A stretch of DNA of 64,000 bases from a virus. Below are positions 47,055 to 57,600 of this stretch, one piece after another (position 1 is the first letter of the stretch; each line of letters starts with the position of its first letter). Below the pieces are notes generated by a model that made no database searches, was not told the origin of the DNA, and worked only from the letters and a program-made list of their open reading frames with translations. The translations under genes were made by a program, and so were the position numbers. The stretch spans positions 89,104-153,103 of the IMG/VR virus record IMGVR_UViG_3300028666_000023, one strand, 5' to 3'.

Positions 47055-47617
47055 CAGTGGCCTCCGGCGAGACCGCCGAGCGCGGGGGCCGCGAGCACAC
47101 CGAGACCCGCGATCTCCGACAGCGGCTTGGCCGCGTGCGGCAGCACCTGACGCTTCTTCACGCCCTCGGAGCTGTAGTCGCCGTGGAGGCCCGCGCGCAG
47201 ATGCGCCTGCGCCTCGTCGAGGCTCGGGGCCGCGAGGATGCCGAGCCCGGCGAGCTCCGCCTTGTGCGCGCCCGCGCCTTGCGCGAGCGGCGCGAGGGAC
47301 TTCATGAGCCCACCGACGCCGGCCTCCTTGATCGCCTCAGCGAAGGCTGCCTTGTCGAGCATGTCGGGGTACTTCTGTTTGATCTTCGCGCGCACGGCGG
47401 CGAGGTCGGCCGAGTCGTGGTGCATCTTCGCGAAGCCGAGCGCGGAGCGCGCGTGCTGGCGATCGGGGATGGGGTACGCCTCCTCACCCGTGTTCGACTT
47501 CTTCGCCTTCACCGCGAAGTCCTTGCCGGGGAGCTTGTCGCGCGCGCTCTCGGTGAGCTCGCCCGCGATCTTGGAGAGCTCGTCGCGGCAGGACTGGATG
47601 CTGGTCAAATCGAACAT
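47054..47617 (-). CDS. Virion protein, DELxKIA motif, DUF6582-like, 187 aa
   Basis: MFDLTSIQSCRDELSKIAGE start carries the shared motif. Residues 25-90 (LPGKDFAVKAKKSNTGEEAY, PIPDRQHARSALGF) match the pattern of DUF6582, a small domain frequent in phage virion proteins. C-terminal Ala/Gly-rich repeats resemble the preceding gene. Confidence 0.68.
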   Translation of the reverse strand: MFDLTSIQSCRDELSKIAGELTESARDKLPGKDFAVKAKKSNTGEEAYPIPDRQHARSALGFAKMHHDSADLAAVRAKIKQKYPDMLDKAAFAEAIKEAGVGGLMKSLAPLAQGAGAHKAELAGLGILAAPSLDEAQAHLRAGLHGDYSSEGVKKRQVLPHAAKPLSEIAGLGVLAAPALGGLAGGH

Positions 47618-47624
47618 GACTTCC

Positions 47625-48863
47625 TCACCTGAAGAACTTGCCGACACGTGCGAGCATACCAGGAGCCTTGGCCGCGACCGAGTGTTCTGCGGATTGCAGT
47701 GCTCCGCCGACGGCGCCGCCGAGTGAGGGGGCCTTCTTCATCAAGTTGAAAGGCGCCGCGGTCCCCATGGACTGAACGGTGTGCGCGGTAGTTCCAGACG
47801 CCGCGAGCGCAGGTCGAGCAGCGGGCAGCGCTGCACGTTGGGGGACAGCCGTTCGAACGTCGTCTACGCCACCCCCGCCGAGATGTTGTGCCGGTGGTGC
47901 CGTGGTCGGCGCGGCCTTCTGGATGTTCATCTGCGGGTTGAACACCTCCTTGCGGAGAGCTCCGACGTTCGCGTTCTGGCCGGGGTCGGCGCCGAACCGG
48001 CTGTCGCCCTTCGGTGCGTACGTGTGCAGCGAATCCAGCGCGTGGTTCGCCTGCCCTTCCGTGTGCGGCAAGAAGTCGAGCACCTTCGGACCTTGGGGGG
48101 AGTTCACGACGTTCCCCCAGTTGGTGCCGAGACTCCCTGAGGAGTTTCGGATCTTGGTGGTGTCCATCATGTGGTGGCCCTGCGCCTCCATCGGATTGAC
48201 CACCGTCTCGTTGACCTTGTTGACCGCGCCCATGTACTGGTCGCGAGGGTTGCTGTAGACCGCGCGCCCGTTGGCCTCGGCCTTCTGGCCGCGCAGGTCG
48301 GAGATGCCGGGCACGTACTCGTGGAAGGACGTCGAGCGTTGTAGTCCCCCTGCACCATGTGTCTCGTGACCGTACATCGCAGGCACCATGCTCTTCGCCT
48401 CGGGCGAGAGAGAGCGCGCTTGGTCGGTCATCTGCTGTTTGTGCTCGAGGAGCTTCGGCGTGAACTCCCCCTGAGACACGGGGCTGTCGGGTTTGTACAA
48501 CTTGCGCGCGACGTAGCCACTCTGGTTCACCTCACCCGTCGAGGGCACTGCCTTGCGTCCCATCATCAGGTCGACGCCGGCTTCCGCTCCACCAGGAGAG
48601 ATGTCCTTCAGCTGACGCGGCTTGAGTCCGAGGTCGCCGTAGCCCTTGGCGATCTGGTCGGCTCCTGCTTGGTTGCCCGCTGCATTCGCCGCCTGCCACT
48701 CCTTCACCGCGCGCGTCGCTGCGATCTTCGACCCAGGCGCCATCTTGATGGTCGCCATGCGCGGCGCGAGCGTCGTCAGCGCGTTGTTCGGACGGAGCTC
48801 CCCGGGTGTGGCGATCTTCGCGAGCTCGCTCTCGAAGGCGCTCTTGATGCTGTCGAGGTTCAT
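47625..48863 (-). CDS. Virion protein with DELxKIA motif and kinase-like signature, 412 aa
   Basis: MNLDSIKSAFESELAKIATP start carries the shared motif. Further on, SGYVARKLYKPDSPVSQGEF resembles a kinase N-lobe VAxK strand, STSFHEYVPG a hinge, and NWGNVVNSPQGPKVLDFLPH a catalytic-loop Asn plus D-F pair. Canonical HxD and DFG residues are not intact, so at best it is a degenerate kinase/phosphotransferase fold. The C-terminal third is Ala/Pro-rich. The call rests on pattern only. Confidence 0.6.
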   Translation of the reverse strand: MNLDSIKSAFESELAKIATPGELRPNNALTTLAPRMATIKMAPGSKIAATRAVKEWQAANAAGNQAGADQIAKGYGDLGLKPRQLKDISPGGAEAGVDLMMGRKAVPSTGEVNQSGYVARKLYKPDSPVSQGEFTPKLLEHKQQMTDQARSLSPEAKSMVPAMYGHETHGAGGLQRSTSFHEYVPGISDLRGQKAEANGRAVYSNPRDQYMGAVNKVNETVVNPMEAQGHHMMDTTKIRNSSGSLGTNWGNVVNSPQGPKVLDFLPHTEGQANHALDSLHTYAPKGDSRFGADPGQNANVGALRKEVFNPQMNIQKAAPTTAPPAQHLGGGGVDDVRTAVPQRAALPAARPALAASGTTAHTVQSMGTAAPFNLMKKAPSLGGAVGGALQSAEHSVAAKAPGMLARVGKFFR

Positions 48864-49375
48864 GCGTGCCCGCTCGGGTGGTTCATGGCACCGATGTCGC
48901 TCGAGTGTTGCCCGAGACCGGTGACCGTCGTTGCGTTCTCTCGCTGGTCGTATCGATCGACGGTGTTCACGTCGTCCAGGCTCGGGACGTCACCCTTCTT
49001 GCGTGGCTTTTTTGCTTCCGCAAACCCAGGTGTCTCACCGCCAGGGATGGGCCCGGGTCCCTCCGCGTAGACGCTGCCCTGCAGGGAACCATACTTCTGC
49101 TCGAGGGGAATCATCTCCCCCCGCGTGGGCCCGTCCCCCGAATGCTTCTTCGCTTTGGCGGCGCCGGGGTCGTCCACGCTGCCCGCCGCGGTGTCCTGGG
49201 GGTTTCCCTGAGAATCCGCCCCCTTGTAGAGCTCGCCGCGCTTGTCCTTGTCCAACAGCTTGTCCACTGAAATGGGACGGCGCCCCTCCCGCGACTTCGT
49301 AATATCCATGTGGCTCTCCGCGAAGGCGATCTTCGAAAGCTCGTCGTAGAACGCGGAGAGAACTTTGCCGTCCAC
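48860..49375 (-). CDS. Virion protein, DELxKIA motif, 171 aa
   Basis: GTG start chosen because MDGKVLSAFYDELSKIAFAE puts the shared motif about ten residues in, as in its paralogues. The upstream ATG at 49420 would add 15 residues and would share a CATG with a plus-strand gene. The rest is charged, Gly/Pro-rich and probably flexible. Confidence 0.62.
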   Translation of the reverse strand: MDGKVLSAFYDELSKIAFAESHMDITKSREGRRPISVDKLLDKDKRGELYKGADSQGNPQDTAAGSVDDPGAAKAKKHSGDGPTRGEMIPLEQKYGSLQGSVYAEGPGPIPGGETPGFAEAKKPRKKGDVPSLDDVNTVDRYDQRENATTVTGLGQHSSDIGAMNHPSGHA

Positions 49376-49418
49376 GACTGGAGTGTACCGCGGGCACGGA
49401 ACGTGCGGAAGAGCGGAC

Positions 49419-49622
49419 ATGCTCATCGTCGGACTCCTCGCCCTCATCATCTGCGTCGTCGGTCTGATCTTCTATCTCGCGTTCAATGCGATGTCGCGCG
49501 CGGCGTGGGTAGAAGTCTTCCGCATCATGTTCGCGATGGGGCTGCTCGCCTTTCTCATCGGCTCAGGGATGCAGAGCTGTTCCGTCGGAACAACCGGCGC
49601 GACCACCACAATCCACCACTAG
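49419..49622 (+). CDS. Two-TM membrane protein on the plus strand, 67 aa
   Basis: MLIVGLLALIICVVGLIFYL then AWVEVFRIMFAMGLLAFLIG, two hydrophobic spans, and a Ser/Thr/Cys tail. It is the only plus-strand coding candidate inside the long minus block. ATG overlaps the opposite gene's possible ATG at CATG, and the 3' end overlaps the baseplate-like gene by 4 nt. Could be a small phage envelope or inner-membrane protein. Weak ribosome site GGAAG. Confidence 0.55.
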   Translation: MLIVGLLALIICVVGLIFYLAFNAMSRAAWVEVFRIMFAMGLLAFLIGSGMQSCSVGTTGATTTIHH

Positions 49623-52600
49623 CCGAGAACGGCTCGAGCGGTCTGCAGCTGCGCGACAAATTGAAGAACAGCGCGCTGCTTGCGCTCGCGTGTGTCGCCG
49701 CGTTGCGCCGCCGTGCTCCCGCGTTGGATGCCCGTGATGTTCGTGATGTCCGGGTTCACGAGCCCGAAGAGGTCGTTGTAGGGACCGAACGCGCGCGAGT
49801 GGAATCCCTCGATGCCCTTCACGACGTTGATGCCGTCGGCGTCGAGTGCGAGATCGCTGGAACCGAACATGTCGTACATGCTGGCGATGGGGCGCCACGT
49901 GTAGTTCCGGATGAACTCGTCCACGTCGAAGCCGTTCGCGCGGATGTACGAGTACGTCTGAACTAGGAATTCAACCGCGTCTTGGATCGACGAGCCGTTG
50001 TCGAGCGCGAGGAGTCCGGCCTCGAGCCCGCGCGGGTCGTCGGCGTCGACCGCCTGTTGTACTTTCTGCAGCGCCTGCTCCGCGGTGTCGTACGAGACGC
50101 CGACTGACCCGCCGTTGGTGCCGGAGACCTGCTGCTGGTCGGTGATGGAGCCGGTGAAGAAGAACTCCTGGTACGCCTTGCCGATGAGCGAGGGGTGCCA
50201 GATGTCGCCGTACCAACCCGGGCGGATGTACTCCTCCGCGGGCAGGTCCACCTTCTGTTTCGTGTAGCGCGGCACGGACTCGGTGACGCGGAACGCGCGG
50301 AACTGCACCACGGTGGTGGGGTTGCCGAGGAGCGTCACGACGTCCGGTCCGTACGAAGAGGCGGGCAGGGAGAGACCGACGGGGACGTTGATCTTCGACG
50401 CCGTCGTCCCCGCGATCGGCGGACCCTGATAGTACGGCAGCTTCTGCCCGGTGGTGACGTCCTGCGCCTTGTACGCCGAGGTCGTCTCCTGCACCGCGGT
50501 GATGGTGCCGAGGTTCGGTCCGAGGCTGCCGATGGTCGGCGGGTTGATCGCCGAGACGACGGTGACGCGCGAGGCATCGGTGGACGCGCGCTTCTGCACT
50601 GTCTGGTCCGGGCGGATGACGCCGAGGAATTCAACGCTCTCTTCGTACTGCCGCGCGTAGCTGCAGTTGAGGTTCGTCGAGCCACCGCTCTGGCTGACGG
50701 AGTGCTCGACCTCGGTGAAGTTGGCGAGGAAGTGCGTGCCCATCAGGGCGTGCATCTCTTCGGGAGCGACGTCACCCGTTGCGCCGGCGGCCTGGTTGAT
50801 CAACTGCTGGCGAAGCGCGAGCGCCTCCGCGTTGACGTACTTGTCGATGACGAGGCCGGGGAAGCCGGGGGCGATGTACGGATTGAACTTTCCCGTGACC
50901 TGCATCGTGCGCGCGGCGAAGCGGTACTTGAAGTAGAGGAAGTTGCAGGAGCGCTGCGCCAAGCCGATCTTGGGCGGCCCGCCACCGTCGACTGAGCCCG
51001 AACGTGCGGCGAAGATGTTGAGCTCCCCCATCTTCTCGAAGACGGGCAGGATGCCGGTGAAGAGCTCGTGGTCGAGGAGGTCGTTCGACAGGATGGCCTG
51101 GAGCTCACGGCTCCCGCTCTTCAGCGTGAAGCCTTTCGGCGCGAAGTAGAACTGGTCGAAGAGCTCGTCCTCGCCGAAGAACTCGTCGTTCGTCTTGAGG
51201 AGCAACCGTGTGGGCTCTGTGAGGAACGCGCGCGAGTACTGCATGTCCCGGTAGTTCTCGGGGAACATGACGTTGCAGCGTGGCGGCGCGGAGAACCAGA
51301 CGTCGGGGCGGAAGATCTGCGAGTTGAGCCGCGCCGGCTGCGTCACCTTCGCCGAGGACACGACGATGAAGCCAGCAGCGAGCTGGAGCTGTGCGGCTGC
51401 GTTGTTGAGCGGCGTGGTGATAGACGCGATGATCGACGCCGACGCACCCGGCTGCCACTTCTTCGCGGCGGCCTGCGCCTGATCGAGCGAGGTCGACGCC
51501 GAGGCGTAGTACGACTTCGCCTGCTGCACCTGCGGCTGCGTGATGCGCGTGGCGGTGTCCCGGCAGGTCGCGCGCATGTTCGAGATGATCGTCTGCAGCG
51601 TCGCCGCGCCGAGCAAGCTCACCCCCGCTTGATCGGGCTGCGTGTTGAGGAGCTTCTGCGCGTTGTCGATCGACTGCAGGAGGCCGTCCGCCGTCGTTGC
51701 GATGAACGCGTTCTGTGGATCGGAGCGCACGCTCTTGCGCGTCACGCCGGACGGAGTGTTCCCCGTGCCCGGCACGTACCGCGGGCAGCACTGTGCGTAG
51801 GTCTCGTGGAAGATGATGCCCATCAGCGCGTTGATGGACTGCCGGATGGAGACCTGCTGCCCGAGGCCGCCGAGCGTGCGTCCGAGGAGGGAGTCGTAGC
51901 CGGCGGCGAGGAGGCGGAATGCAGTGGGGTCAGCCTCGTACGCGGTGATCATCTGCGTAATGTGCAGCTTGAGCTCCGCGATGGAGAAGAAGATGTTCTC
52001 GCCGGCGAACTGCTTGCCCTCGAAGTAGCTCCCGCCGATCGCCTCGAGCACATGCACGATGCCGCCGAGCAGGCCCTTGAGGTTCGGGTATTGCACCGAG
52101 GGGGTCTGGAAGATGCGCAAAATCGCCGAGCCCTCGTCCTCGAGGAAGTCGGTGAAGAGGTTCGTCGAGCCGCCGGAGAACATCGCCTTGAGGCCCGGCC
52201 CGAAGAGGTCGGTGTTGTTCCACTGGTAGGCGTAGTCCCAGTAGTTCGACCAGTCCATGCACTGCAGGACGAGCGAGCGTTGTGACGCGCTCTTCGTCCA
52301 CTGGAAGCCAACCATCTCGCCGCCGAAGAGGAGCTTGTAGTGGTCGTTCTCGATGTCCTGCAGGACGTTCTTGTCCCCAACATCGCCCGACGAACCGTTC
52401 ACGATCGTAGTCGAGCCCTGCTGACCCTGCTGGTAGTCAGACGGCGACTGGTTCGTGTTGCTGTTCGTGGCCGTTTTCGTGACTGGAAACGGAGAGGCGG
52501 CTTCGGCGAAGTCGTAGAAGTAGAGATGGACGAGCGTGCGCGGCAGGAGCTTCGTACCCTCGGGCAGCGGCGGGAGCTGGATGGAGCACGCCGCTGGCGC

Positions 52601-52696
52601 GTTCGGCGTGACCTGCACGGTCGCGGCGATGACGGGGACCTCCACGCCCTCGAGAAAGAGTCGAAGGCGCAGCCTCTGTGCGTACCCACCAGCCAC
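49619..52696 (-). CDS. Large tail/baseplate protein, 1025 aa
   Basis: The N-terminus RLRLRLFLEGVEVPVIAATV and VTPNAPAACSIQLPP, YKLLFGGEMVGFQWTKSASQ, RSLVLQCMDWSNYWDYAYQW is the barrel-like start typical of baseplate-hub/VgrG-like phage proteins. Helical regions near 350-420 are followed by beta-rich C-terminal domains. Probably a baseplate hub or spike-adjacent component. The assignment rests on the N-terminal pattern and neighbours. Confidence 0.65.
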   Translation of the reverse strand: MAGGYAQRLRLRLFLEGVEVPVIAATVQVTPNAPAACSIQLPPLPEGTKLLPRTLVHLYFYDFAEAASPFPVTKTATNSNTNQSPSDYQQGQQGSTTIVNGSSGDVGDKNVLQDIENDHYKLLFGGEMVGFQWTKSASQRSLVLQCMDWSNYWDYAYQWNNTDLFGPGLKAMFSGGSTNLFTDFLEDEGSAILRIFQTPSVQYPNLKGLLGGIVHVLEAIGGSYFEGKQFAGENIFFSIAELKLHITQMITAYEADPTAFRLLAAGYDSLLGRTLGGLGQQVSIRQSINALMGIIFHETYAQCCPRYVPGTGNTPSGVTRKSVRSDPQNAFIATTADGLLQSIDNAQKLLNTQPDQAGVSLLGAATLQTIISNMRATCRDTATRITQPQVQQAKSYYASASTSLDQAQAAAKKWQPGASASIIASITTPLNNAAAQLQLAAGFIVVSSAKVTQPARLNSQIFRPDVWFSAPPRCNVMFPENYRDMQYSRAFLTEPTRLLLKTNDEFFGEDELFDQFYFAPKGFTLKSGSRELQAILSNDLLDHELFTGILPVFEKMGELNIFAARSGSVDGGGPPKIGLAQRSCNFLYFKYRFAARTMQVTGKFNPYIAPGFPGLVIDKYVNAEALALRQQLINQAAGATGDVAPEEMHALMGTHFLANFTEVEHSVSQSGGSTNLNCSYARQYEESVEFLGVIRPDQTVQKRASTDASRVTVVSAINPPTIGSLGPNLGTITAVQETTSAYKAQDVTTGQKLPYYQGPPIAGTTASKINVPVGLSLPASSYGPDVVTLLGNPTTVVQFRAFRVTESVPRYTKQKVDLPAEEYIRPGWYGDIWHPSLIGKAYQEFFFTGSITDQQQVSGTNGGSVGVSYDTAEQALQKVQQAVDADDPRGLEAGLLALDNGSSIQDAVEFLVQTYSYIRANGFDVDEFIRNYTWRPIASMYDMFGSSDLALDADGINVVKGIEGFHSRAFGPYNDLFGLVNPDITNITGIQRGSTAAQRGDTRERKQRAVLQFVAQLQTARAVLG

Positions 52697-54426
52697 TAGA
52701 TTGTGACTCCCGTGGTGTTGGTCTGGCTGACGTTGCCGTCGGGCCCGATGAAGAAGTCGTGCGAGTCGGTGATCGGCGTGAAGGGCGTCAGCGTGCCCGA
52801 CACGATGGCCATGGAGAAGAGCGTGGGCGAACCGCCGACGTTGATCGACGCGCCCGCACCCGAGCTGGCGTACCCACCGCTCGTCGAGAAGCCGCTTGCA
52901 CCCGCCTGGAAGTTCGGGCCGCCGATGTACTGCTGCAGCACGGGTAGTCCGGTGCCGCCGCTGGAGCTCGCGACCGCAGCCGCGCCGACGCCGTTCGATT
53001 GCACACCACCCGGGCTCGCGCCGACGGTAACGGGGGAGCCAACCTCGGAGGAGTAGCCGCCGGGGATGCCGCCGCCGGCACCCTGCCCGCCGATGACGCC
53101 GCCGGAGACGGGAACGCCGTTGCCGTAGACCGGCGCGCCTGCCGAGGCGCTCACCCCCACGGCCGCGTTCTGCTGCGCCTGCGCTTGGATCGACGAGGTG
53201 AAGGACGGCGAGCCGGTGAAGCTGCCAGTGAAGCCGAGGCCGCCGTTGATGCCGCCGAACGAGTTCGAGGAGAAGCCCGACACGCCGAAGCTCGCGCCAA
53301 GTCCAATGCCCCCGAAGAGGCCGAAGGGCACGAACGCTCCGAAGAAGGGGAGCATACCGAGGTCGCCGAAGGTCAGCGGGTCGTTGATGTCCGCGCCGAA
53401 GAAGTCCGCCTGCTGCACGAGCGTCTGCTGCAGGTCGGTCACCTCCGAGTTGATGTCCGTCGGGCTGTACGTCGGCGCCGTCGGGGGCAGGAGCGCGGTG
53501 TACTCGTCCACGTTGTCGGAGATGAGGCCACGCAACGGAAGGGTCCGTCCCTGTCCCGTCTGCACCGCCTCGGCAGCGTTCTGCAGGATCTCATCGATGC
53601 TCGGGTTGCCTGTCGAAGTGACGCCCTGTTGGAGAGCCTGCGTGAGGCTTGAGGCGCCACCGAAGCCGCTCGCCTGCTGCGCGGCACCCTGCTGGGCTTG
53701 CTGAAGGGCGGCGGCCTCTTGAAGAGAGGCGTTGCCGGCGGCGCTGATGATCGCCTGCCCCGCCGTCGAGATGTCCGCGGTCGTGAGCGAGACATCCGCA
53801 GGCAGGTTCACGCTCGCGCGCACGGGGAATTCCGGCGCACCAACGAAGCTGAGGTTCTGGTAGTTCGTGATGTAGAGGCGGAACGACAGGTTCACGCTGA
53901 GCGGATTCATCGAATCCTTCTCCGCCTGCGCGAGGAGCATGTACCCCTCCACAACCGTGTCGTCGTAGAACAAGTACGTGCGCGCTCCGCGCTCGACACT
54001 CTTCGTACCGCGGAAGAACGTGTTGTAGTTCTCCCAGAACTCCGCCTCCCAGTTGAAGTCGTTCGAGTTCACGAGCACCGCGGTCACGTCGATGAAGCGG
54101 GGCGACTCACCAAAGAAGAAGATGTACGGCTCGCCGAACGTCTCCACGATCTGGTGCTTCTCCATCCGTGCTTCCTTCACGGCCTGCAGGATGAAGTTCG
54201 AGTACTGCGTGGTCTCGCCGTTCTGAGAGCCCGAGTCGATCAGCTTCAGCTCCGTGCCGTCGGACTGCACCACCTTGATGATGGCGTACGTGTCCTCTTT
54301 GATCTCGAGACCGCGCAGCGGTCGGCGCGCACGGTCCGTGCCCGCACGACGTGCAACCCCGTTCCCAGACTGGTTGTTGAAGACCTGGGTGAACGCGTCG
54401 GTAGAGAGCTCGATGAAGACGCTCAT
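52696..54426 (-). CDS. Tail/baseplate protein, 576 aa
   Basis: The N-terminal 200 residues (YSNFILQAVKEARMEKHQIV, FGEPYIFFFGESPRFIDVTA, FNWEAEFWENYNTFFRGTKS, ARTYLFYDDTVVEGYMLLAQ) match the fold of phage baseplate/tail-tip proteins seen in many large contractile phages. The middle and C-terminus (residues 200-576) are Gly/Ser/Ala-rich and low-complexity, unusual for a baseplate protein. Confidence 0.68.
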   Translation of the reverse strand: MSVFIELSTDAFTQVFNNQSGNGVARRAGTDRARRPLRGLEIKEDTYAIIKVVQSDGTELKLIDSGSQNGETTQYSNFILQAVKEARMEKHQIVETFGEPYIFFFGESPRFIDVTAVLVNSNDFNWEAEFWENYNTFFRGTKSVERGARTYLFYDDTVVEGYMLLAQAEKDSMNPLSVNLSFRLYITNYQNLSFVGAPEFPVRASVNLPADVSLTTADISTAGQAIISAAGNASLQEAAALQQAQQGAAQQASGFGGASSLTQALQQGVTSTGNPSIDEILQNAAEAVQTGQGRTLPLRGLISDNVDEYTALLPPTAPTYSPTDINSEVTDLQQTLVQQADFFGADINDPLTFGDLGMLPFFGAFVPFGLFGGIGLGASFGVSGFSSNSFGGINGGLGFTGSFTGSPSFTSSIQAQAQQNAAVGVSASAGAPVYGNGVPVSGGVIGGQGAGGGIPGGYSSEVGSPVTVGASPGGVQSNGVGAAAVASSSGGTGLPVLQQYIGGPNFQAGASGFSTSGGYASSGAGASINVGGSPTLFSMAIVSGTLTPFTPITDSHDFFIGPDGNVSQTNTTGVTI

Positions 54427-54698
54427 TAGATCACCAGGTTGCTCTTGATGAGGACGTCGCGAAAGTTGCGCGCGGGCGTGAGGCCCGCGAAGGGCTCACC
54501 CTGCTGAAGGGCGAACGCCTCCGCCTTCACGAGGTTGGCGTGGCAGTCGTCGATGGTGATCTTGTCGCGCAGCGTGAGCGTGTAGAGGCGGCCGTTCTTC
54601 CGAATGACCGTCTTCACCTCGGTGCGGCAGGGAGTACAACCCGGCGGGAGACCGAAGGGCACCGCACCCTCGACGAACAGAAGAGACTTGGCGCTCAT
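54426..54698 (-). CDS. Unknown 90-aa tail-block protein
   Basis: MSAKSLLFVEGAVPFGLPPG, CTPCRTEVKTVIRKNGRLYT then FRDVLIKSNLVI. Small, basic, a CTPC pair. Sits between tape measure and baseplate genes with ATGA overlaps, so it is likely a structural accessory. Confidence 0.65.
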   Translation of the reverse strand: MSAKSLLFVEGAVPFGLPPGCTPCRTEVKTVIRKNGRLYTLTLRDKITIDDCHANLVKAEAFALQQGEPFAGLTPARNFRDVLIKSNLVI

Positions 54699-57600
54699 TT
54701 CTTCTTGGTCTCCGGGTCGGCTTCGTTGAGTCGCTTGATCTCGTCTGAGGTGGCACCGGTGTGCTTCGCAATGAGCTCCAACATCGAGTTGGCCTTGTGC
54801 GTGAGCTTCACCTGCTCGGCACCGAAGGGGTCTCGCGCTTCTGCTTCCGCCTTCGAGACTTCTTCCTTGTGCTTCTTGACGCCCTCGTCCTCTTGCAGGC
54901 CCTTCATCGCCTGCGCCAGCTTCATATTGCTACCACTCTTGAAGGCGTCCTGGATGTTTTTGATGGTCTTGGGATCGGTGACGCCGGCCATCGCTGCGAG
55001 GCCGTTCTCGTCCATCGCTGCGAGCTCCTTCCCGGAGAGCCCCAAGCCGAGCTCCTGGTTGAGGACGCCCTTCAGGCCACCGCGGCGCTCGCGCTTCAAC
55101 CGTCCGGCCATGCCCGCGGTAAACAGAAGGTCTTGCCCCTGCGCTGTGCCGGCGAGCTTGCCGCCGTACTGGAGCGCTTCCTTCTCGGAGAGCAGGCCGA
55201 TCGCGTTAGATTGGTCCTGCATGAGGGACTGCGCGCGCTCGAGATCTCCAGACTTCTCCGCCTCCGCGATCGCGGCGGCGCGCTGCATCACGGAGAACTT
55301 GCCACCGTCGCCGGTCAGCTTGTGGCTCACGGCGTCGTAGACACCAGAGTTCACCATGCGCTTGACGTCAGCAGCGCCTTGGACGCGGAAGCGACGGCGC
55401 GCTTCTTCTTGGTCGCGCTTCTGCTGCGCATCGACGTTCCCCGCCATCAACCCCAGCATCGGACGGCCCGCTTCGACCTGACGCTTCTCGAGATCGGTCA
55501 TCTTCTTGGTGTCGCCGCCGGTGCGCTCCAAGATCTCCATCGCGTCCGAGCCCTGCAACATGCGCTTGTACTCTTGGAAGTTCGTTCCCTTCTCGCCGAC
55601 GTCGAGGGCTGCCTGCTGGACGCGATCGCGCGCGTTGGCGCGCTCGGCAGGATCGGCGCTGAGAAGGCCCGATGCCATGTCGCGGAACTCCTTCCCCTTG
55701 TAGAAGTCGCCCGCTGCCTGCTCCGTCTGGTACGAGCCCGTGAGCTTGCCGACCAAGTCCACCGCCGCGGTGCGCGCGTGCTCTGCTGCCGACTTGCTCC
55801 CGCCGAACTTCAGCAGGCCAAGGGGTCCGAGAAGACCTGCGGTGAGGCTCGAGGCGTACGAACCGGCCATCCCAGCGGCCACCTTCTCACCACGCGAGCG
55901 ACTGTCGCGCACGCCCATCGCCTTCGCCCACGCACGGTTCTCTTCCGTGACGCTGGAGAAGCCACCCGGCGCCGCGGTCCCCGGAAGACCGCCCGGCGCG
56001 TTGTAGTTTGCGAGGAGACCAGACCCTTCACCCACGCCAGCGGCGCGTTCGACTTGCCCGATGATGGCTGCCTTCTCTTCGGGGCTGTGCGCTGCGCGGA
56101 GCCGCGCGGCCGTGATGGGGTCGGACTGCTCGAGGGCAGCTTGGATCGACACCACGCGGGAGTCGCCTGAGCCGCCGACGCCGAAGACGTAGGCGCTTCG
56201 GATCTTGTCGCGCGTCGCCGCGCTCATGGTGAACGAGCCACTCGTCTCGTACGCGGACCGCGCGGTGGCGATCGACTGCAGCTTGTCCTGCATCTGCTGC
56301 GAGTTCATCCCGCGGAGGTCGAAGCCCGCGCGCTGCATCTGGGAGACGCCACTCTCGCCGGCGACGACCCATGAGAGACCGCGCCCGACGGCGCCAGGTA
56401 CGTCGCCACCGGAGAACAGGGATCCTCCGCGGCCGTTCCAGCCTGCCATGACGTTGTCTCCGAAGTCCCCGGAGACGCCACGGCGCATCTGACGCGCGAA
56501 GTCCAGCCCTTGCGCCCGTCCGCCGAGACCGAAACCTCCGCCCGAACCAGCGAAGCGGCTGCGTCCGCCACCGCCGAGACCGAGGTTGGCCGCGCCGTGC
56601 TTGCCGGCGGCACCACCGACCTGCATCTGCCGCATGGAATCGTCGAGGTCTTTCGAGAACGTCTCGACGTACGTCCCGAAGAGGTCATTCATGAAGCTGT
56701 CGATCGCTTCGGAGCCCGAGTTGAAGACGTCCTGGCCGACCTTCTGCAGCTTGCCGTTCACGATCTCGCGCGCCTGCTCGTAGCGCTGCTTGATGCCGGA
56801 CACGCCCTGCATCTTGCGCTGCTGCGCGAGGCCCTGGAAGTAGTTGTCCTGGCGCTCGGAGGACTGCATCTCGCGCATGATGGCGGGCATGTTGTTCGCC
56901 ATCTTCACCGCGGCATCCATTTCGTCGCGGCCCATCCCGAGCTGACGCTGCGCGAAGAGCATCGAGCGATCGTCCATCTCGTTGATGTTGATGCCCTTGC
57001 TCGCCGCCCACTCGTTGAGCTGGATGGCAGGGAGGAATGCGCCGAAGCGCGCCATCGCCGCGCCGCGTAGACGACCCTCGTTGCGGATGAAGTTCGCGCG
57101 GTTCACCGGCGCACCGGCGCCCGTGACGTGCGATCGATCGGCCCCCATCGTCTCCTGGATGCCCATCCCACCGGCCAAGATCTGCTGCACCGCCGATTCG
57201 TCGAGGGTGCCGTTCTTCCCCGCCATGGAGGCTAGCGCGCGCCGACCGCGCCCGCTCTGGAGCCAGCTCCCCGCGCGCTGCATCTGACTCGAGGCGAAGG
57301 CCTGACGTCCCTCGGCACCCGTGAGACCGGTCGCGTTGTAGATGTCCTCCTCTGAAAGGACGCCCATCTGCTGCGCGGTGCCGATCTGACCGATGGTGCG
57401 GATGCCCGCCATCGCTCCTTGGCTTCCGAGGCCTCCGATGGAGCGGGAGATCTGGGAGCCGATGCTCGCCGCGCCCGTCACTTCGCTCATGGCGAGGTTG
57501 CCGGACACGCTCGCCGATCGAACTGCGTTCGTGAACCGCCCCACGTGGTTCATCCCGAAGACGCCGGACTGCTTCGCGGCCGCGGCGAACTCCATCGCCC

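Noticed and set aside
51068-52285. 405-codon plus-strand open frame
   Set aside because: Lies wholly antisense to the 1025-aa tail protein and shows shadow-frame composition (VEEL, RRR runs).
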